49,089 nt of DNA from Methylococcales bacterium (GTDB lineage: Bacteria > Pseudomonadota > Gammaproteobacteria > Methylococcales > Methylomonadaceae), in the NCBI GenBank assembly GCA_026399015.1, contig JAPLRS010000006.1, positions 1-49,089 of the forward strand. Reading direction: 5' to 3'. The notes beneath the pieces were generated by a model. That model made no database searches and had not been told where the DNA came from. It worked only from the letters and a program-made list of their open reading frames with translations. Made by a program: the position numbers and the translations under genes. Numbering within the stretch: position 1 is the stretch's first letter; every line of letters starts with the position of its first letter. Below are positions 7,327 to 16,937 of this stretch, piece after piece.

Positions 7327-9804
7327 TTGAAAAACTCTAAGACAGCCAGCATGAGAAATTCTCAACAACGACCCAGAAACAGTATTCGTTGGAAGCTATT
7401 ATCAACAATGATAGGACTTATTGTTGTACTCGTAGTGACCATGACAAGTATTGAAGTTATCCTCCAGAAGAAATCACTTGAAAATGAATTAAGTAAGCGT
7501 ATTAACTTAATGAAAGTGAATTTGATAGAACGCGGTAACGCCATGTCCAACCTCATGCTGACACAAGTAGAAAATGATGTGGCTGCTTTTAACTTTTCAC
7601 GTATCACAGAAAACCTACATAATACGATCAAAGAATCACCACTTTTAGATTATGGGATTCTTATGAATAATGAAGGTATTGTCTTTATTCATACTAGCCA
7701 TCCTGAACTCCAACAAGAAGTAGTAATGGATGACCAAAGTCAATACGCCTTAGCGCAACAACAACTGACACATCAAGAATATCCTGACAATAATGTGACT
7801 GAGTTCATATTACCCATTCATTTTGGGACAAAACAATGGGGTGTCTTAAGGCTTGGATTTAGTTTAAAAGAGTTACAGCAAGAAATATCTAATTCTAGAG
7901 AGGAAATTACCCATACTACTCAGAATATGATTACAACAACAACTGTCATCTCCCTATTTTTTGTTTTTATAGGTTCAATCATTGTATTAGTCATTTCAAC
8001 TACCCTATCGCGCCCATTAATACGACTAACAGAGTCAGTTAAAGAATTGGCACGCGGAAATTTTGAATCGGCAACCCAGCTTTTAGACAACCATTCAGGT
8101 AACACTAAGACTGATTTTAAAGCTGAAGGAGAAATAGGTGAATTAGCAAATTCTTTTCTTGAAATGGCAAATGAAATACAACAATCTCATCAAAATTTAG
8201 AAGAATATAACAGAACTTTAGAACAAAAAGTAAAGGAACGTACTCAAGAGCTAGAAGAGGTCAATGAAAAATTAAAAGAGCTTGACCAGATGAAAACCAA
8301 CTTTCTTTCTACTGTTTCACATGAATTACGTACACCTTTAACTTCTGTTATTGGCTTTGCACGCATTATGCAGAAAAAATTTGAAAGCGTACTCTTTCCT
8401 GCATTAGCAGAAAACGAAGACAAAAAAGTTATGAAAGCAATTAGGCAAGTTATGGATAATACTGCAATTATTGTTGAGGAAGGAGAAAGATTAACCTCGC
8501 TAATTAACAACGTCTTAGATCTGGCTAAAATGGAAGCCGGACGGGTTGATTGGAATATTACGGAAATGAATATTGAAACAGTCATAAATCGAAGTATTGC
8601 ATCCACCTCTTCGCTGTTCGATGTTAAACCTGTCAAACTAGTTAAAGAAATACCTTCAAACTTACCTCTTTGTTTAGGTGATTATGACCGACTCATTCAG
8701 GTTGTTATAAATCTTATCTCTAATGCCATTAAATTTACAAATGAGGGTAAAGTTACCATTAAAGTTGAATACCTCAATGCTGAAATTATAACCAGCGTTA
8801 TCGATAGTGGTACCGGTATAAAAAAAGAAGATCAACCCTTGGTTTTCGAAAAGTTCAAACAAGTTGGTGACACTTTAACTGATAAACCGCAAGGAACGGG
8901 ATTAGGTTTACCAATTTGTAAAGAAATCGTAGAGCATTTAGGTGGGCGTATTTGGGTAGAAAGTGAAATTGGGCTTGGTAGTACATTTTCTTTTTCTTTA
9001 CCCGAATCAATACAACAAAATGAATCTAGCAACACATGTGATGATATTGATTACACATCTAAAGGGCTATTAGTAAGCAAAGATGGTGAAGAAGTCAGTT
9101 ATATTTGGCAAACAAACGGTAACAATTTAGAAGACGCTTTAAGTAATAGTTTGGCTCTATTTAATAAACCAAATCACAAAAACAATCCATGCATTTTAAT
9201 TATTGATGATAATTTAAATATTCGGCAATTTCTTCATCAAGTTTTAAGCACTGCAAACTATGATGTTCATGAAGCTAGTAGTGGAACTGAAGGTCTCGAA
9301 ATCATAAAAAACCTCCTACCTGACCTCATTATTCTTGATGTAAAAATGCCGCAGCTAAACGGCTTTAAGGTGGCTGTAAGACTGCACACTAACCCTCTGA
9401 CACTTCATATTCCTATTATTCTTCATACCATAGCCGAAGATCATGCTCTAGGTGAACAATTAGGTATCGATTGCTATTTAAATAAACCCGTCAAAGATGA
9501 CGTTTTATTGGATGCCGTCAAACAATTGCTAGAAACACAAAAAACTCGTAAAAAAATATTATTATTTATAGCAGACAACGATAAAAGACAACGCTGGGTG
9601 AGTTTATTGACTCAATATGGACTTGAAACCGTAGCAACTCAAAACATAGAGGACGGCATTTCTGCGGCGACAGCATTTGATCCGCAACTTGTAATCGCTG
9701 ACACAGCATTAGTTCAACAATTTAATATTATTGAAAAAATTCGCGATGAGCATCGTTTAGATAAAATAGTATTCACTTTACTTGACGAAACCAACTCTGT
9801 TTAA
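7327..9804 (+). CDS. Hybrid sensor histidine kinase with two receiver modules
   Basis: This is an 825-residue inner-membrane kinase. Its order is TM1 (about 22-45), a periplasmic sensor region (45-195), TM2 (about 200-222), HAMP, a coiled coil (280-320), HisKA with SHELRTPL (phospho-acceptor H332), HATPase_c (NLISNAIKF, DSGTGI, GTGLGLPICKEI), and a receiver with D671 in LIILDVKMP. A last 80-residue receiver-like piece keeps D792 but stops before the conserved Lys. I keep the TTG start at 7327 because AAAGTGGA lies eight bases upstream. An ATG at 7351 has no such site. It lies between binding proteins and a PP2C phosphatase, so it probably senses the same imported ligand or a loaded binding protein, and relays to the CheY-like protein at 16938. 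Confidence 0.9.
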   Translation: MKNSKTASMRNSQQRPRNSIRWKLLSTMIGLIVVLVVTMTSIEVILQKKSLENELSKRINLMKVNLIERGNAMSNLMLTQVENDVAAFNFSRITENLHNTIKESPLLDYGILMNNEGIVFIHTSHPELQQEVVMDDQSQYALAQQQLTHQEYPDNNVTEFILPIHFGTKQWGVLRLGFSLKELQQEISNSREEITHTTQNMITTTTVISLFFVFIGSIIVLVISTTLSRPLIRLTESVKELARGNFESATQLLDNHSGNTKTDFKAEGEIGELANSFLEMANEIQQSHQNLEEYNRTLEQKVKERTQELEEVNEKLKELDQMKTNFLSTVSHELRTPLTSVIGFARIMQKKFESVLFPALAENEDKKVMKAIRQVMDNTAIIVEEGERLTSLINNVLDLAKMEAGRVDWNITEMNIETVINRSIASTSSLFDVKPVKLVKEIPSNLPLCLGDYDRLIQVVINLISNAIKFTNEGKVTIKVEYLNAEIITSVIDSGTGIKKEDQPLVFEKFKQVGDTLTDKPQGTGLGLPICKEIVEHLGGRIWVESEIGLGSTFSFSLPESIQQNESSNTCDDIDYTSKGLLVSKDGEEVSYIWQTNGNNLEDALSNSLALFNKPNHKNNPCILIIDDNLNIRQFLHQVLSTANYDVHEASSGTEGLEIIKNLLPDLIILDVKMPQLNGFKVAVRLHTNPLTLHIPIILHTIAEDHALGEQLGIDCYLNKPVKDDVLLDAVKQLLETQKTRKKILLFIADNDKRQRWVSLLTQYGLETVATQNIEDGISAATAFDPQLVIADTALVQQFNIIEKIRDEHRLDKIVFTLLDETNSV

Positions 9805-9810
9805 AAAACT

Positions 9811-11355
9811 ATGATTCCAGACATAAAACTAAAACGCATTTGTCAAAAAGGTAAATCAGCTGAACTTATTAAGCAATTTTGTACAAATCGTTCCGACACA
9901 CTTAGTATTGTTGAACCAAACTCTACCCTTGTATACGGTTCTATTTCTGAAGGTACCCGCCATGCGATTAAAGTAAATTCTGATACTATTCTAGGCTGGG
10001 TTATAGGAGATTCTGACGATGCTATTTATTTAGCAGAGTTAGTAAATTACATCGTCCAGAAAGAATTAGAAAGTAAATTACTCGCACAGGATACCCTAAG
10101 TAAATACAAAGAATTATCGTTACTCTATGAGCTAGGAGAAAAAATATCAAACTGCATTGATATTGATCAACTTGCTAAATTAACCATAAATGAGGCTCAA
10201 AACTTATTAAATACCAATCAGCCTTTGCAAATAGGTATTTTATTAAAAGATCAATCTGATGATAAGTTGGTAATTTTTGCAGGTAAAGGTGATATTTTTC
10301 CTGTTGGCTCAAAATTAAATGCAATTGATGGAATCACGCAATATGTTTTAGCGTCTGGCTCTGCTGAGATCGTTAATAACGTTCATGATGATATTCGCTA
10401 TCAAACAAATCCCGGTGAATTATTAAATATCCATTCTTTATTATGTACACCCATTAAAACCAGTGATCACACTTTTGGTGTTTTAAGCATCATCAGTATT
10501 CAAGAAGTCTCGTTTAATGCCGCTGAATCTAAAGTTTTAAACTTACTCGCTTCCCAAATTGCCACAGCAATTGGTCGGGTACACTTAATTAATGAACGTG
10601 TATCACAAGAAAGATATCAAGAGTCTTTGACTTTATCAAAAAACATTCAAATGGGCATGTTGCCTACCGCTTTCCCAAGATTTACAGACGGTAGCAAATT
10701 TGATTTATTCGCTTTTATGCAACCCGCTAGAGAAGTGGGTGGGGATTTTTATGATTTTTTCAGACTTAATGCCACAACATTATTAGTTGTCGTAGGGGAT
10801 GTATCTGGCAAAGGCGTTCCAGCGGCACTATTCATGGTGCGCGTAATAACCTTAGTTAGGGCATTAGCAAAACAACATGATGTGGTTAGCGATATTTTAA
10901 ATGCCTTAAATATAGAACTATGTCGTGATAATGATGCGATGATGTTTGTAACCATGTTCATTGCTACACTTGATCTAGAAACTAATCAATTAAGCTACAG
11001 TTATGGCGGACATAATCGGCCTTTATTATTATCAAATTACGGTATCGTATCAATGCTACCAGGTGATTCTGGCATGGCTCTAGGTATATTAGATTCATCG
11101 CATTATTGCTTAGAGTCAATCCAAATAAATAAAGGTGACAGTTTAATTTTGTACACTGATGGCATTAATGAGGCCATGAACATTCATTATGAAGAATATG
11201 GGGATGAGCGTTTTAGTCAATTAGTCACCGGTTTAGATGCTTTAAATGCGCAAGCGTTAGTTGAGACCATTACTAAAGATGTGCTCAATTTTACAGTAGG
11301 AGCCGAGCAATCTGATGACATTACCTTACTAACATTAAAAATTGCTAAAAATTAA
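9811..11355 (+). CDS. GAF-PP2C (RsbU/SpoIIE-type) serine phosphatase
   Basis: This 514-residue cytoplasmic protein starts only six bases after the kinase. A short N-terminal region (1-100) has no motif that I recognise. A GAF domain follows (about 105-265), then a linker helix, then a SpoIIE-type PP2C domain (about 285-512). Metal-binding motifs are intact: REVGGDFYDF, VGDVSGKGVPAALF, LYTDGINEA and EQSDDITLLTL. In partner-switching systems this enzyme dephosphorylates a STAS-domain antagonist, which then captures the RsbW-type kinase. Here the kinase (11405) and two STAS proteins (13875, 19778) are encoded just downstream, which makes them the likely partners. The GAF domain offers a small-molecule input. 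Confidence 0.92.
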   Translation: MIPDIKLKRICQKGKSAELIKQFCTNRSDTLSIVEPNSTLVYGSISEGTRHAIKVNSDTILGWVIGDSDDAIYLAELVNYIVQKELESKLLAQDTLSKYKELSLLYELGEKISNCIDIDQLAKLTINEAQNLLNTNQPLQIGILLKDQSDDKLVIFAGKGDIFPVGSKLNAIDGITQYVLASGSAEIVNNVHDDIRYQTNPGELLNIHSLLCTPIKTSDHTFGVLSIISIQEVSFNAAESKVLNLLASQIATAIGRVHLINERVSQERYQESLTLSKNIQMGMLPTAFPRFTDGSKFDLFAFMQPAREVGGDFYDFFRLNATTLLVVVGDVSGKGVPAALFMVRVITLVRALAKQHDVVSDILNALNIELCRDNDAMMFVTMFIATLDLETNQLSYSYGGHNRPLLLSNYGIVSMLPGDSGMALGILDSSHYCLESIQINKGDSLILYTDGINEAMNIHYEEYGDERFSQLVTGLDALNAQALVETITKDVLNFTVGAEQSDDITLLTLKIAKN

Positions 11356-11404
11356 TCGATCATTATCTACAATAACTTCCTAGGCCTATAAAGAGATTCA
11401 AACC

Positions 11405-11821
11405 ATGGCTGATTACCATTTTTCTAAAATAATCACGAATAATTTAGAGGAACTGCTTGTATTAGCAGAGGACGTTGAATTATTTGCTGAGCAAACAGAA
11501 TGGTCACCTGCTGTTACCATGCAAATTAATCTTGTTATCGAAGAGTTAATCGTAAATACCATTAATTATGGTTATTCAGACGCAAGAGTGGGAAGCATAC
11601 AAATAACTATCAAATCTACTACTCAACGCATTGTTCTTGAGATAAAAGATGACGGTGATGCTTATAACCCATTACAAAATGATATGCCCGATACAACCTT
11701 AGAGATAGAAGATAGACCCATTGGGGGCTTAGGCATATTTTTAGTAAAAAACTACATGGATACCTTCGACTACGCTTATAGCGAAGGTCATAATTGCATC
11801 AATCTAAGTAAACAACTATAA
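11405..11821 (+). CDS. RsbW/SpoIIAB-like anti-sigma serine kinase
   Basis: This 138-residue protein consists almost entirely of one GHKL ATPase domain. The N-box is EELIVNTINYGY with E47 and N51. The G1-like motif is DDGDAYNP, and the G2 motif is GGLGIFLVKNYMD. This matches soluble serine kinases that phosphorylate STAS proteins and bind an alternative partner, classically a sigma factor. No sigma factor gene is present in the window, so the second partner is unknown. It lies 49 bases after the PP2C phosphatase and 7 bases before the double binding protein. This order, phosphatase then kinase then STAS, is that of a partner-switching operon. Confidence 0.9.
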   Translation: MADYHFSKIITNNLEELLVLAEDVELFAEQTEWSPAVTMQINLVIEELIVNTINYGYSDARVGSIQITIKSTTQRIVLEIKDDGDAYNPLQNDMPDTTLEIEDRPIGGLGIFLVKNYMDTFDYAYSEGHNCINLSKQL

Positions 11822-11828
11822 ATTTAAA

Positions 11829-13832
11829 ATGAGTGAAACAAGTAAACGCATCGGTTTATCCCTAGCCTTAATAATTCTCTGCAGCTCGTTATTATTATGG
11901 TCAGATAGACATAATCGCCATTCTGAATCTGAGGTAACACCCAGTGTTTCTAAAGAAATTCCTATAGCTTTACTACAATTAAACACAAACCCAATTACAG
12001 ATGAAATGCGAGCTGGCATATACGATGCGTTGGGCGCCAAGGGCTTTAAAGAAGGTAGCAACATTAAAATTACCTATTACAATCCCGAAGGTGATTTACC
12101 GACAGCCAACTTAATGGCACAAAAAATTACCAGTGGCGATTATAAAGTCGCCATCTCTATTACAACATTAATGCTCCAGACCCTAGCCAATGCAAATCGG
12201 TCTAGCCATGTTACCCATGTATTTGGTGCAGTCACCTCCCCTATCATTGCTGGTGTAGGTGTAAAAGCGATTGATAGTTTAGATAAACCCCCTTATTTAA
12301 CCGGTGTTGGCACACCACAGCCCGTTAAAGAGATATTTCGGGTAGCAAAACAACTCAATCCAAATTTAAAAACTGTAGGTGTCGTTTGGAATCCAGCAGA
12401 AGTAAATTCTGAATTTTGTACAAAACAAGCACGGGAAGTTTCAGCGGAATTAGGCTTAACTTTATTAGAAGCCCCCATAGAACAAGCTAAAGACATCCGC
12501 GAAGCCGCACAATCATTAGTAACACGTGGTGTGCAAGCATTTTGGACTGGTGGAGATGCGACAGTTAATTCAAATGTACATGCACTGATAGAAGTATCCA
12601 CTAGCGCAAAAATTCCAGTTATCTCAAACATTACAGGCCACGCTAAACAAGGCGGCTTATTCGATTATGGGTCTGATTACCATGAAGTGGGCGAACAAGT
12701 AGGCCGTATAGCTGCGGACATATTAGGAGGTAAAGATCCTAGCACTATCGCAATTACCAATTACACTCCTGAAAAAGTTATTCTAAATGAACAAGTTAGG
12801 AAGACTCTTAAAGAATCATGGACTTTTACGGATGATTTATATAAAAAAGCCATCACTATCATTGATGAAAATGGCAAAGTAAATTCTACCAATACCATCG
12901 AAACAAACCCACAATCTAAAGGGCCTAGCATTATCATTGATCCCGATAAACACTATAAAGTGGGTTTAGCTTATTTTGCACCCGAACCCGGTATTGACTC
13001 TGTCTTAACAGGATTAAAAGCACAACTAAAACTATTAGGCCTAGAAGAAGGTAAGAATTTAAGTTTTAAAAGTATGCACGCCCAGGGAGAAATTGCTCAA
13101 ATCTCTACAATAGGACAAGTATTAGATAGTAGTGATATAGATGCTATATTAACCTTAACCACTCCTGTTCTTCAGGGAGTTGGTATGATGGCAAAACACA
13201 AGCCCGTCGTATTTACTTATGTTACCGACCCCATTGCTGCAGGAGCAGGTAAATCTTTTACAGAGCACTTACCCACATTGACCGGTATAGGTTCATTTCC
13301 ACCTATCGAAGACATGCTAACTGTTACGCAAAAAGTCATTCCTACTATCCATAAAATTGGCACTTTATATAATCCTAGTGAAGTTAATTCAGTAAAAGTT
13401 GCCACAGTGATGCGAGATCTTTGTAAACAAAAAGGTTTCGTGTTTATCGAAGCCCCCATAAATACAACGGCTGATGCCGTGCAGGCTGCTCAAAGTTTAG
13501 CCGCTCAAAATGTAGAAGCCATATTGTCAGTCAGTGACAATACGATGTATCAAGCCTTAGATGCTATCAGTAACGTTGCGACAAAAAGTCATATACCTGT
13601 GATATTAGATCAACCTGAGTTTATTGATCATGAAGCTCTAATGGTAGTGGGTGTGGATTATAAAGAAAGTGGCACTTCAGCTGCAGAACCACTGGCTCAA
13701 ATTTTAACGGGCGCAGATCCTGGTTCTATTCCATTTAAAAACGTGAGCAAAAAAGTCATTCTATTAAACGCTAAAGTCGCAAAAAACTTGAATATAGTCT
13801 TTCCCGATGAAGTTCGGGCCTTGGCTAAATAA
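11829..13832 (+). CDS. Double-domain TrpX-like substrate-binding protein
   Basis: This 667-residue protein has an N-terminal signal or anchor helix (about 6-26) and then two complete, homologous ABC_sub_bind domains (about 40-345 and 375-660). Each half repeats the same landmarks: an early PIALLQL or YKVGLAYF strand, GVGTPQPVKEIF or GIGSFPPIEDML, VGVVWNPAEVNS or IGTLYNPSEVNS, LLEAPIEQA or FIEAPINTT, and DYHEVGEQ or DYKESGTS. Single-domain relatives bind tryptophan or similar ligands. The fusion doubles the binding sites, as in some amino-acid importers with tandem receptors. If the N-terminal helix is not cleaved, the protein would remain anchored to the inner membrane. It probably delivers substrate to the permease at 15101. 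Confidence 0.88.
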   Translation: MSETSKRIGLSLALIILCSSLLLWSDRHNRHSESEVTPSVSKEIPIALLQLNTNPITDEMRAGIYDALGAKGFKEGSNIKITYYNPEGDLPTANLMAQKITSGDYKVAISITTLMLQTLANANRSSHVTHVFGAVTSPIIAGVGVKAIDSLDKPPYLTGVGTPQPVKEIFRVAKQLNPNLKTVGVVWNPAEVNSEFCTKQAREVSAELGLTLLEAPIEQAKDIREAAQSLVTRGVQAFWTGGDATVNSNVHALIEVSTSAKIPVISNITGHAKQGGLFDYGSDYHEVGEQVGRIAADILGGKDPSTIAITNYTPEKVILNEQVRKTLKESWTFTDDLYKKAITIIDENGKVNSTNTIETNPQSKGPSIIIDPDKHYKVGLAYFAPEPGIDSVLTGLKAQLKLLGLEEGKNLSFKSMHAQGEIAQISTIGQVLDSSDIDAILTLTTPVLQGVGMMAKHKPVVFTYVTDPIAAGAGKSFTEHLPTLTGIGSFPPIEDMLTVTQKVIPTIHKIGTLYNPSEVNSVKVATVMRDLCKQKGFVFIEAPINTTADAVQAAQSLAAQNVEAILSVSDNTMYQALDAISNVATKSHIPVILDQPEFIDHEALMVVGVDYKESGTSAAEPLAQILTGADPGSIPFKNVSKKVILLNAKVAKNLNIVFPDEVRALAK

Positions 13833-13874
13833 AAATAAATACCCGCGATAACACTATTTATTAAGAGATCTGAA

Positions 13875-15104
13875 ATGGAAATTACGTCCCAACTCATTAA
13901 TGATGAAACCATCATTAAACTAAGCGGTAGACTAGACGCCGCCTGGAGTAGTTCTGTAGATAAAGCCTTACAAGATACTATCTATGAGGGCTCACATAGA
14001 ATCGCTTTAGATTTAGCACAAGTCAGTTACATTAGTTCTGCGGGTATCAGAGTACTCGTCATACTAATAAAAAACCTTAAAGCACTGGGGGGTACTTTTC
14101 GACTTATCAATGCCTCACCGGAAGTATCAGATGTTTTGAATTTAGTAGGCTTTACGCAATTATTATCAACACTTAAACAAAGTACAGTTACTCATGCACC
14201 ATCCAATTCGCAACCAGAAGCTCAAATATTACACCTTGCTGATAATGACTACTCTGTTTATACCTTAGATATCACTGCCAGCCAAATAGGCAAAGTAATT
14301 GACGATGCGTCATTACCTAGCCATGAACTAAAGATGACAACTTTGCCCGTTAATCATGATAGCTGGCTTATTGGACAAGGGTGTCTAGGAAATAGCCCCT
14401 ACGATACAAATAGTGGTGGCGAATTGTTAGCAGTGTCTGGTTTAGCAATTGCTTTACCCGGTGATGCAGAACAAGCGGACTGGATACAAAAAGAACAAGA
14501 ACTCACCCCGCAAGTTGGTCTTTTTCATGGCCTTAGTGTTAATGGAAACTATCGGTATTTACTTAGATTCGGTGAAACCGCTGGTGCATTGTCATTAAAA
14601 CTCAGTGAATTAACTAAAGCCGCCTTAGAAATTTGCGCTTCAGATACCGTGTCATTTGTGGCCTTAGCAGAAACAGCGCATTTAATTGGCGCAGTCGCCC
14701 AATTATCTCCTGAACAATATCCTGAAGACTTTTTTGCCTTTCCAAGCATACGAGATCGTTTGCTATTTACTGCAGAACCAGCCTATGCAAACGAAACCTG
14801 TTTAATAATTGGGGTAATTTCAAGAAAACCTGATCAGCTATTAGCTAGTCAAGTTAGACCCTTAGCTGATGATTCTGAACTTAGCATACATGCCCATGCT
14901 GGCATAGTGCCGTTTAATCCTATTAAAAAAGGCTACATTGAATTAGGGGATTCTTTAGATAAATTTATGAGCACACAAACAATCCGTGGAGTTTTACATT
15001 TAATAAACGATGATAGAGACGGTGTAGGTGTAGGGGAAAGTTATCTGCGCAGAGGTGCTTTATGGTGTGCGCCTGTTACTTTTAATGGAGAAAACCAAGT
15101 ATGA
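13875..15104 (+). CDS. STAS-domain protein with large unrecognised C-terminal domain
   Basis: Residues 1-100 of this 409-residue protein form an anti-sigma-antagonist-type STAS domain. SGRLDAA is followed by YISSAGIRVLV, with S55 as the candidate phosphorylation site. Residues about 115-409 have no domain that I can name. They are soluble, without membrane helices, and contain conserved-looking Gly-rich turns (IGQGCLGNSPYDTNSGGE, DDRDGVGVGESYLRRGALW). The STAS part is the expected substrate of the RsbW-like kinase at 11405 and the phosphatase at 9811. The gene overlaps the ABC permease by four bases (ATGA), so its product may regulate that transporter directly and not transcription. The C-terminal part could be a ligand-sensing or effector domain. 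Confidence 0.75.
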   Translation: MEITSQLINDETIIKLSGRLDAAWSSSVDKALQDTIYEGSHRIALDLAQVSYISSAGIRVLVILIKNLKALGGTFRLINASPEVSDVLNLVGFTQLLSTLKQSTVTHAPSNSQPEAQILHLADNDYSVYTLDITASQIGKVIDDASLPSHELKMTTLPVNHDSWLIGQGCLGNSPYDTNSGGELLAVSGLAIALPGDAEQADWIQKEQELTPQVGLFHGLSVNGNYRYLLRFGETAGALSLKLSELTKAALEICASDTVSFVALAETAHLIGAVAQLSPEQYPEDFFAFPSIRDRLLFTAEPAYANETCLIIGVISRKPDQLLASQVRPLADDSELSIHAHAGIVPFNPIKKGYIELGDSLDKFMSTQTIRGVLHLINDDRDGVGVGESYLRRGALWCAPVTFNGENQV

Positions 15105-16036
15105 CACTATTAATAGGCGCATTAACTTTAGGCATAATTTTATCCTTATTAGCACTAGGAGTTTACATATCCTATCGAATCTTTGATATTGCTGACATTA
15201 CCGTAGATGGCTCAATTACCTTTGGCGCTGCTGTTAGCAGTGTGCTGTTAGTCCAAATGGGTGTGCATCCACTATGGGCGACACTGGCAGGCTTTTTAGC
15301 AGGTGCTATCGCCGGTACTGTCAGTGGCATATTACAAACCCACTTTAAAATTAATCCGCTGCTGTCAGGTATCTTAGTGATGACCGGCTTATACTCAGTT
15401 AATTTACATGTAATGGGGCGAAGTAATATACCCTTTTTAGGCACAGTAACCCTGTCTACCTATTGTGAAAAAATAGGTAATATCGTTTTTGGTGGCAACG
15501 AAATCCTCTTGATGGGATGGACGGTTTCAACAACTGATTTAATGACGCTTATCCTAATGTTTTTATTAGTTAGCAGTATCTCCTTAGTCTTATGGTTATT
15601 TTTTCATACCGATTTAGGGACAGCCATGCGCGCTTCTGGCGATAATCCACAAATGATAAGAGCACTGGGTGGTAATGTTGAATACTACAAAATATTTGGT
15701 TTAGCGCTATCAAATGGCCTAGTAGGATTAGCTGGCGCTTTATGGGCACAATATCAAAATTTTGCAGATGTACAAATGGGTATTGGCATGGTGGTTTGGG
15801 GCTTAGCGAGTGTCATTATCGGAGAAGCCTTAGCCGGAACAGCCAGTGTAGTTACGGCAATTATAGGCACTATCATTGGCTCAATTTTATTTAGACAATT
15901 AGTGGCTATCGCTTTATCGTTTGGCTTAAATCCAAATGACTTAAAATTGATAACCGCCCTATTCGTATTTGCCGCACTAATTTTACCCAATATGCTCAGT
16001 AAATTATCTGTTGGTAAACGCAAGGTGGCGCTATGA
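15101..16036 (+). CDS. ABC permease, TrpY-like (branched-chain type fold)
   Basis: This is an integral membrane protein of 311 residues with about eight to nine hydrophobic segments. Family signs are VYISYRIFDIADITVDGS near the N-terminus, a GAIAGTVSG turn, and the coupling-helix region with TAMRASGDNPQMIRALG, as in permeases that partner with ABC_sub_bind receptors. It forms the transmembrane channel with the ATPase encoded next, whose start overlaps its stop by four bases. With the binding proteins at 6307 and 11829 it makes a complete importer, probably for an amino-acid-like or peptide-like small molecule. The substrate is not determined by the sequence. Confidence 0.88.
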   Translation: MTLLIGALTLGIILSLLALGVYISYRIFDIADITVDGSITFGAAVSSVLLVQMGVHPLWATLAGFLAGAIAGTVSGILQTHFKINPLLSGILVMTGLYSVNLHVMGRSNIPFLGTVTLSTYCEKIGNIVFGGNEILLMGWTVSTTDLMTLILMFLLVSSISLVLWLFFHTDLGTAMRASGDNPQMIRALGGNVEYYKIFGLALSNGLVGLAGALWAQYQNFADVQMGIGMVVWGLASVIIGEALAGTASVVTAIIGTIIGSILFRQLVAIALSFGLNPNDLKLITALFVFAALILPNMLSKLSVGKRKVAL

Positions 16037-16884
16037 ACAATCAACAATCTAACGCTAATTTAAATCCTGCTATGGTTCAACTGACGGATGTCTTTAAAAC
16101 CTTTAATGCCGGAACGGTTAATGAAGTTCGCCCCATGCAAGGGGTTAACTTAACAATAACCGAAGGTTCATTTGTTATTGTGCTTGGCGGTAATGGTTCT
16201 GGAAAATCAACTTTACTAAATGCAATTGCCGGTAGTTTTATGATTGATACCGGTAAGATTGAATTAAATGGAGAAGACGTAACGCAATGGCCAGAACACA
16301 AACGCGCCACGTTAATAGGTCGGGTATTTCAGAACCCTTTCTCTGGTACAGCACCCTCCATGTCTATTTTAGATAATTTTTCATTAGCGGCCAAACGCGG
16401 CAAATTTAGAGGTTTAAGTTGGGCGCACTCGTCTAATTTACAAGATGAATTAAAAGATCGGGTCAGTGAACTAAAAATGGGCTTAGAAAACCGATTGGAT
16501 ACAGCCATTGGTTCATTATCCGGCGGTCAAAGACAAGCCTTAACTTTATTAATGGCTACTTGGCTAAAACCAAAGTTACTCTTATTAGATGAACATACCG
16601 CAGCACTTGACCCCAAAAGTGCCGATCAAGTCATTGCATTAACGGAACAAATAATCTCTAAAGAAAAATTAACCACGCTTATGGTTACCCACTCTATGCA
16701 GCAAGCAATTAATTTGGGTGACCGAATTATCATGATGCATAAAGGAAATGTGTTACATGACGTTAATGCGCATGAAAAACAACGTTTACGCATCGATGAT
16801 TTACTGTCTAGATTTGAAAATGTAAGACGCAGAGAATTGTTAGATGAAAGTGTGGCCGATTTATTACGACTAAGATATATTTAA
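16033..16884 (+). CDS. ABC transporter ATPase, TrpZ-like
   Basis: This 283-residue nucleotide-binding subunit has all core motifs: Walker A GGNGSGKSTLL, Q-loop VFQNPF, signature LSGGQRQAL, Walker B LLLLDEHTAALD and the switch His in MVTHSMQQA. The Walker B Glu is followed by His, which is common in this subfamily. It powers the permease encoded immediately upstream (ATGA overlap). A C-terminal extension of about 40 residues (DVNAHEKQRLRIDDLL and after) is short and without a regulatory domain. The next gene starts 53 bases later. Confidence 0.93.
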   Translation: MNNQQSNANLNPAMVQLTDVFKTFNAGTVNEVRPMQGVNLTITEGSFVIVLGGNGSGKSTLLNAIAGSFMIDTGKIELNGEDVTQWPEHKRATLIGRVFQNPFSGTAPSMSILDNFSLAAKRGKFRGLSWAHSSNLQDELKDRVSELKMGLENRLDTAIGSLSGGQRQALTLLMATWLKPKLLLLDEHTAALDPKSADQVIALTEQIISKEKLTTLMVTHSMQQAINLGDRIIMMHKGNVLHDVNAHEKQRLRIDDLLSRFENVRRRELLDESVADLLRLRYI

Positions 16885-16937
16885 CCATACCATACATAAA
16901 AACACCCTTTAACCAACAAGCTTAGGCATAGACTAAC

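Noticed and set aside
12293..12631. Minus-strand 112-codon frame inside the double binding protein
   Set aside because: It is a shadow of a well-supported gene, without family features.
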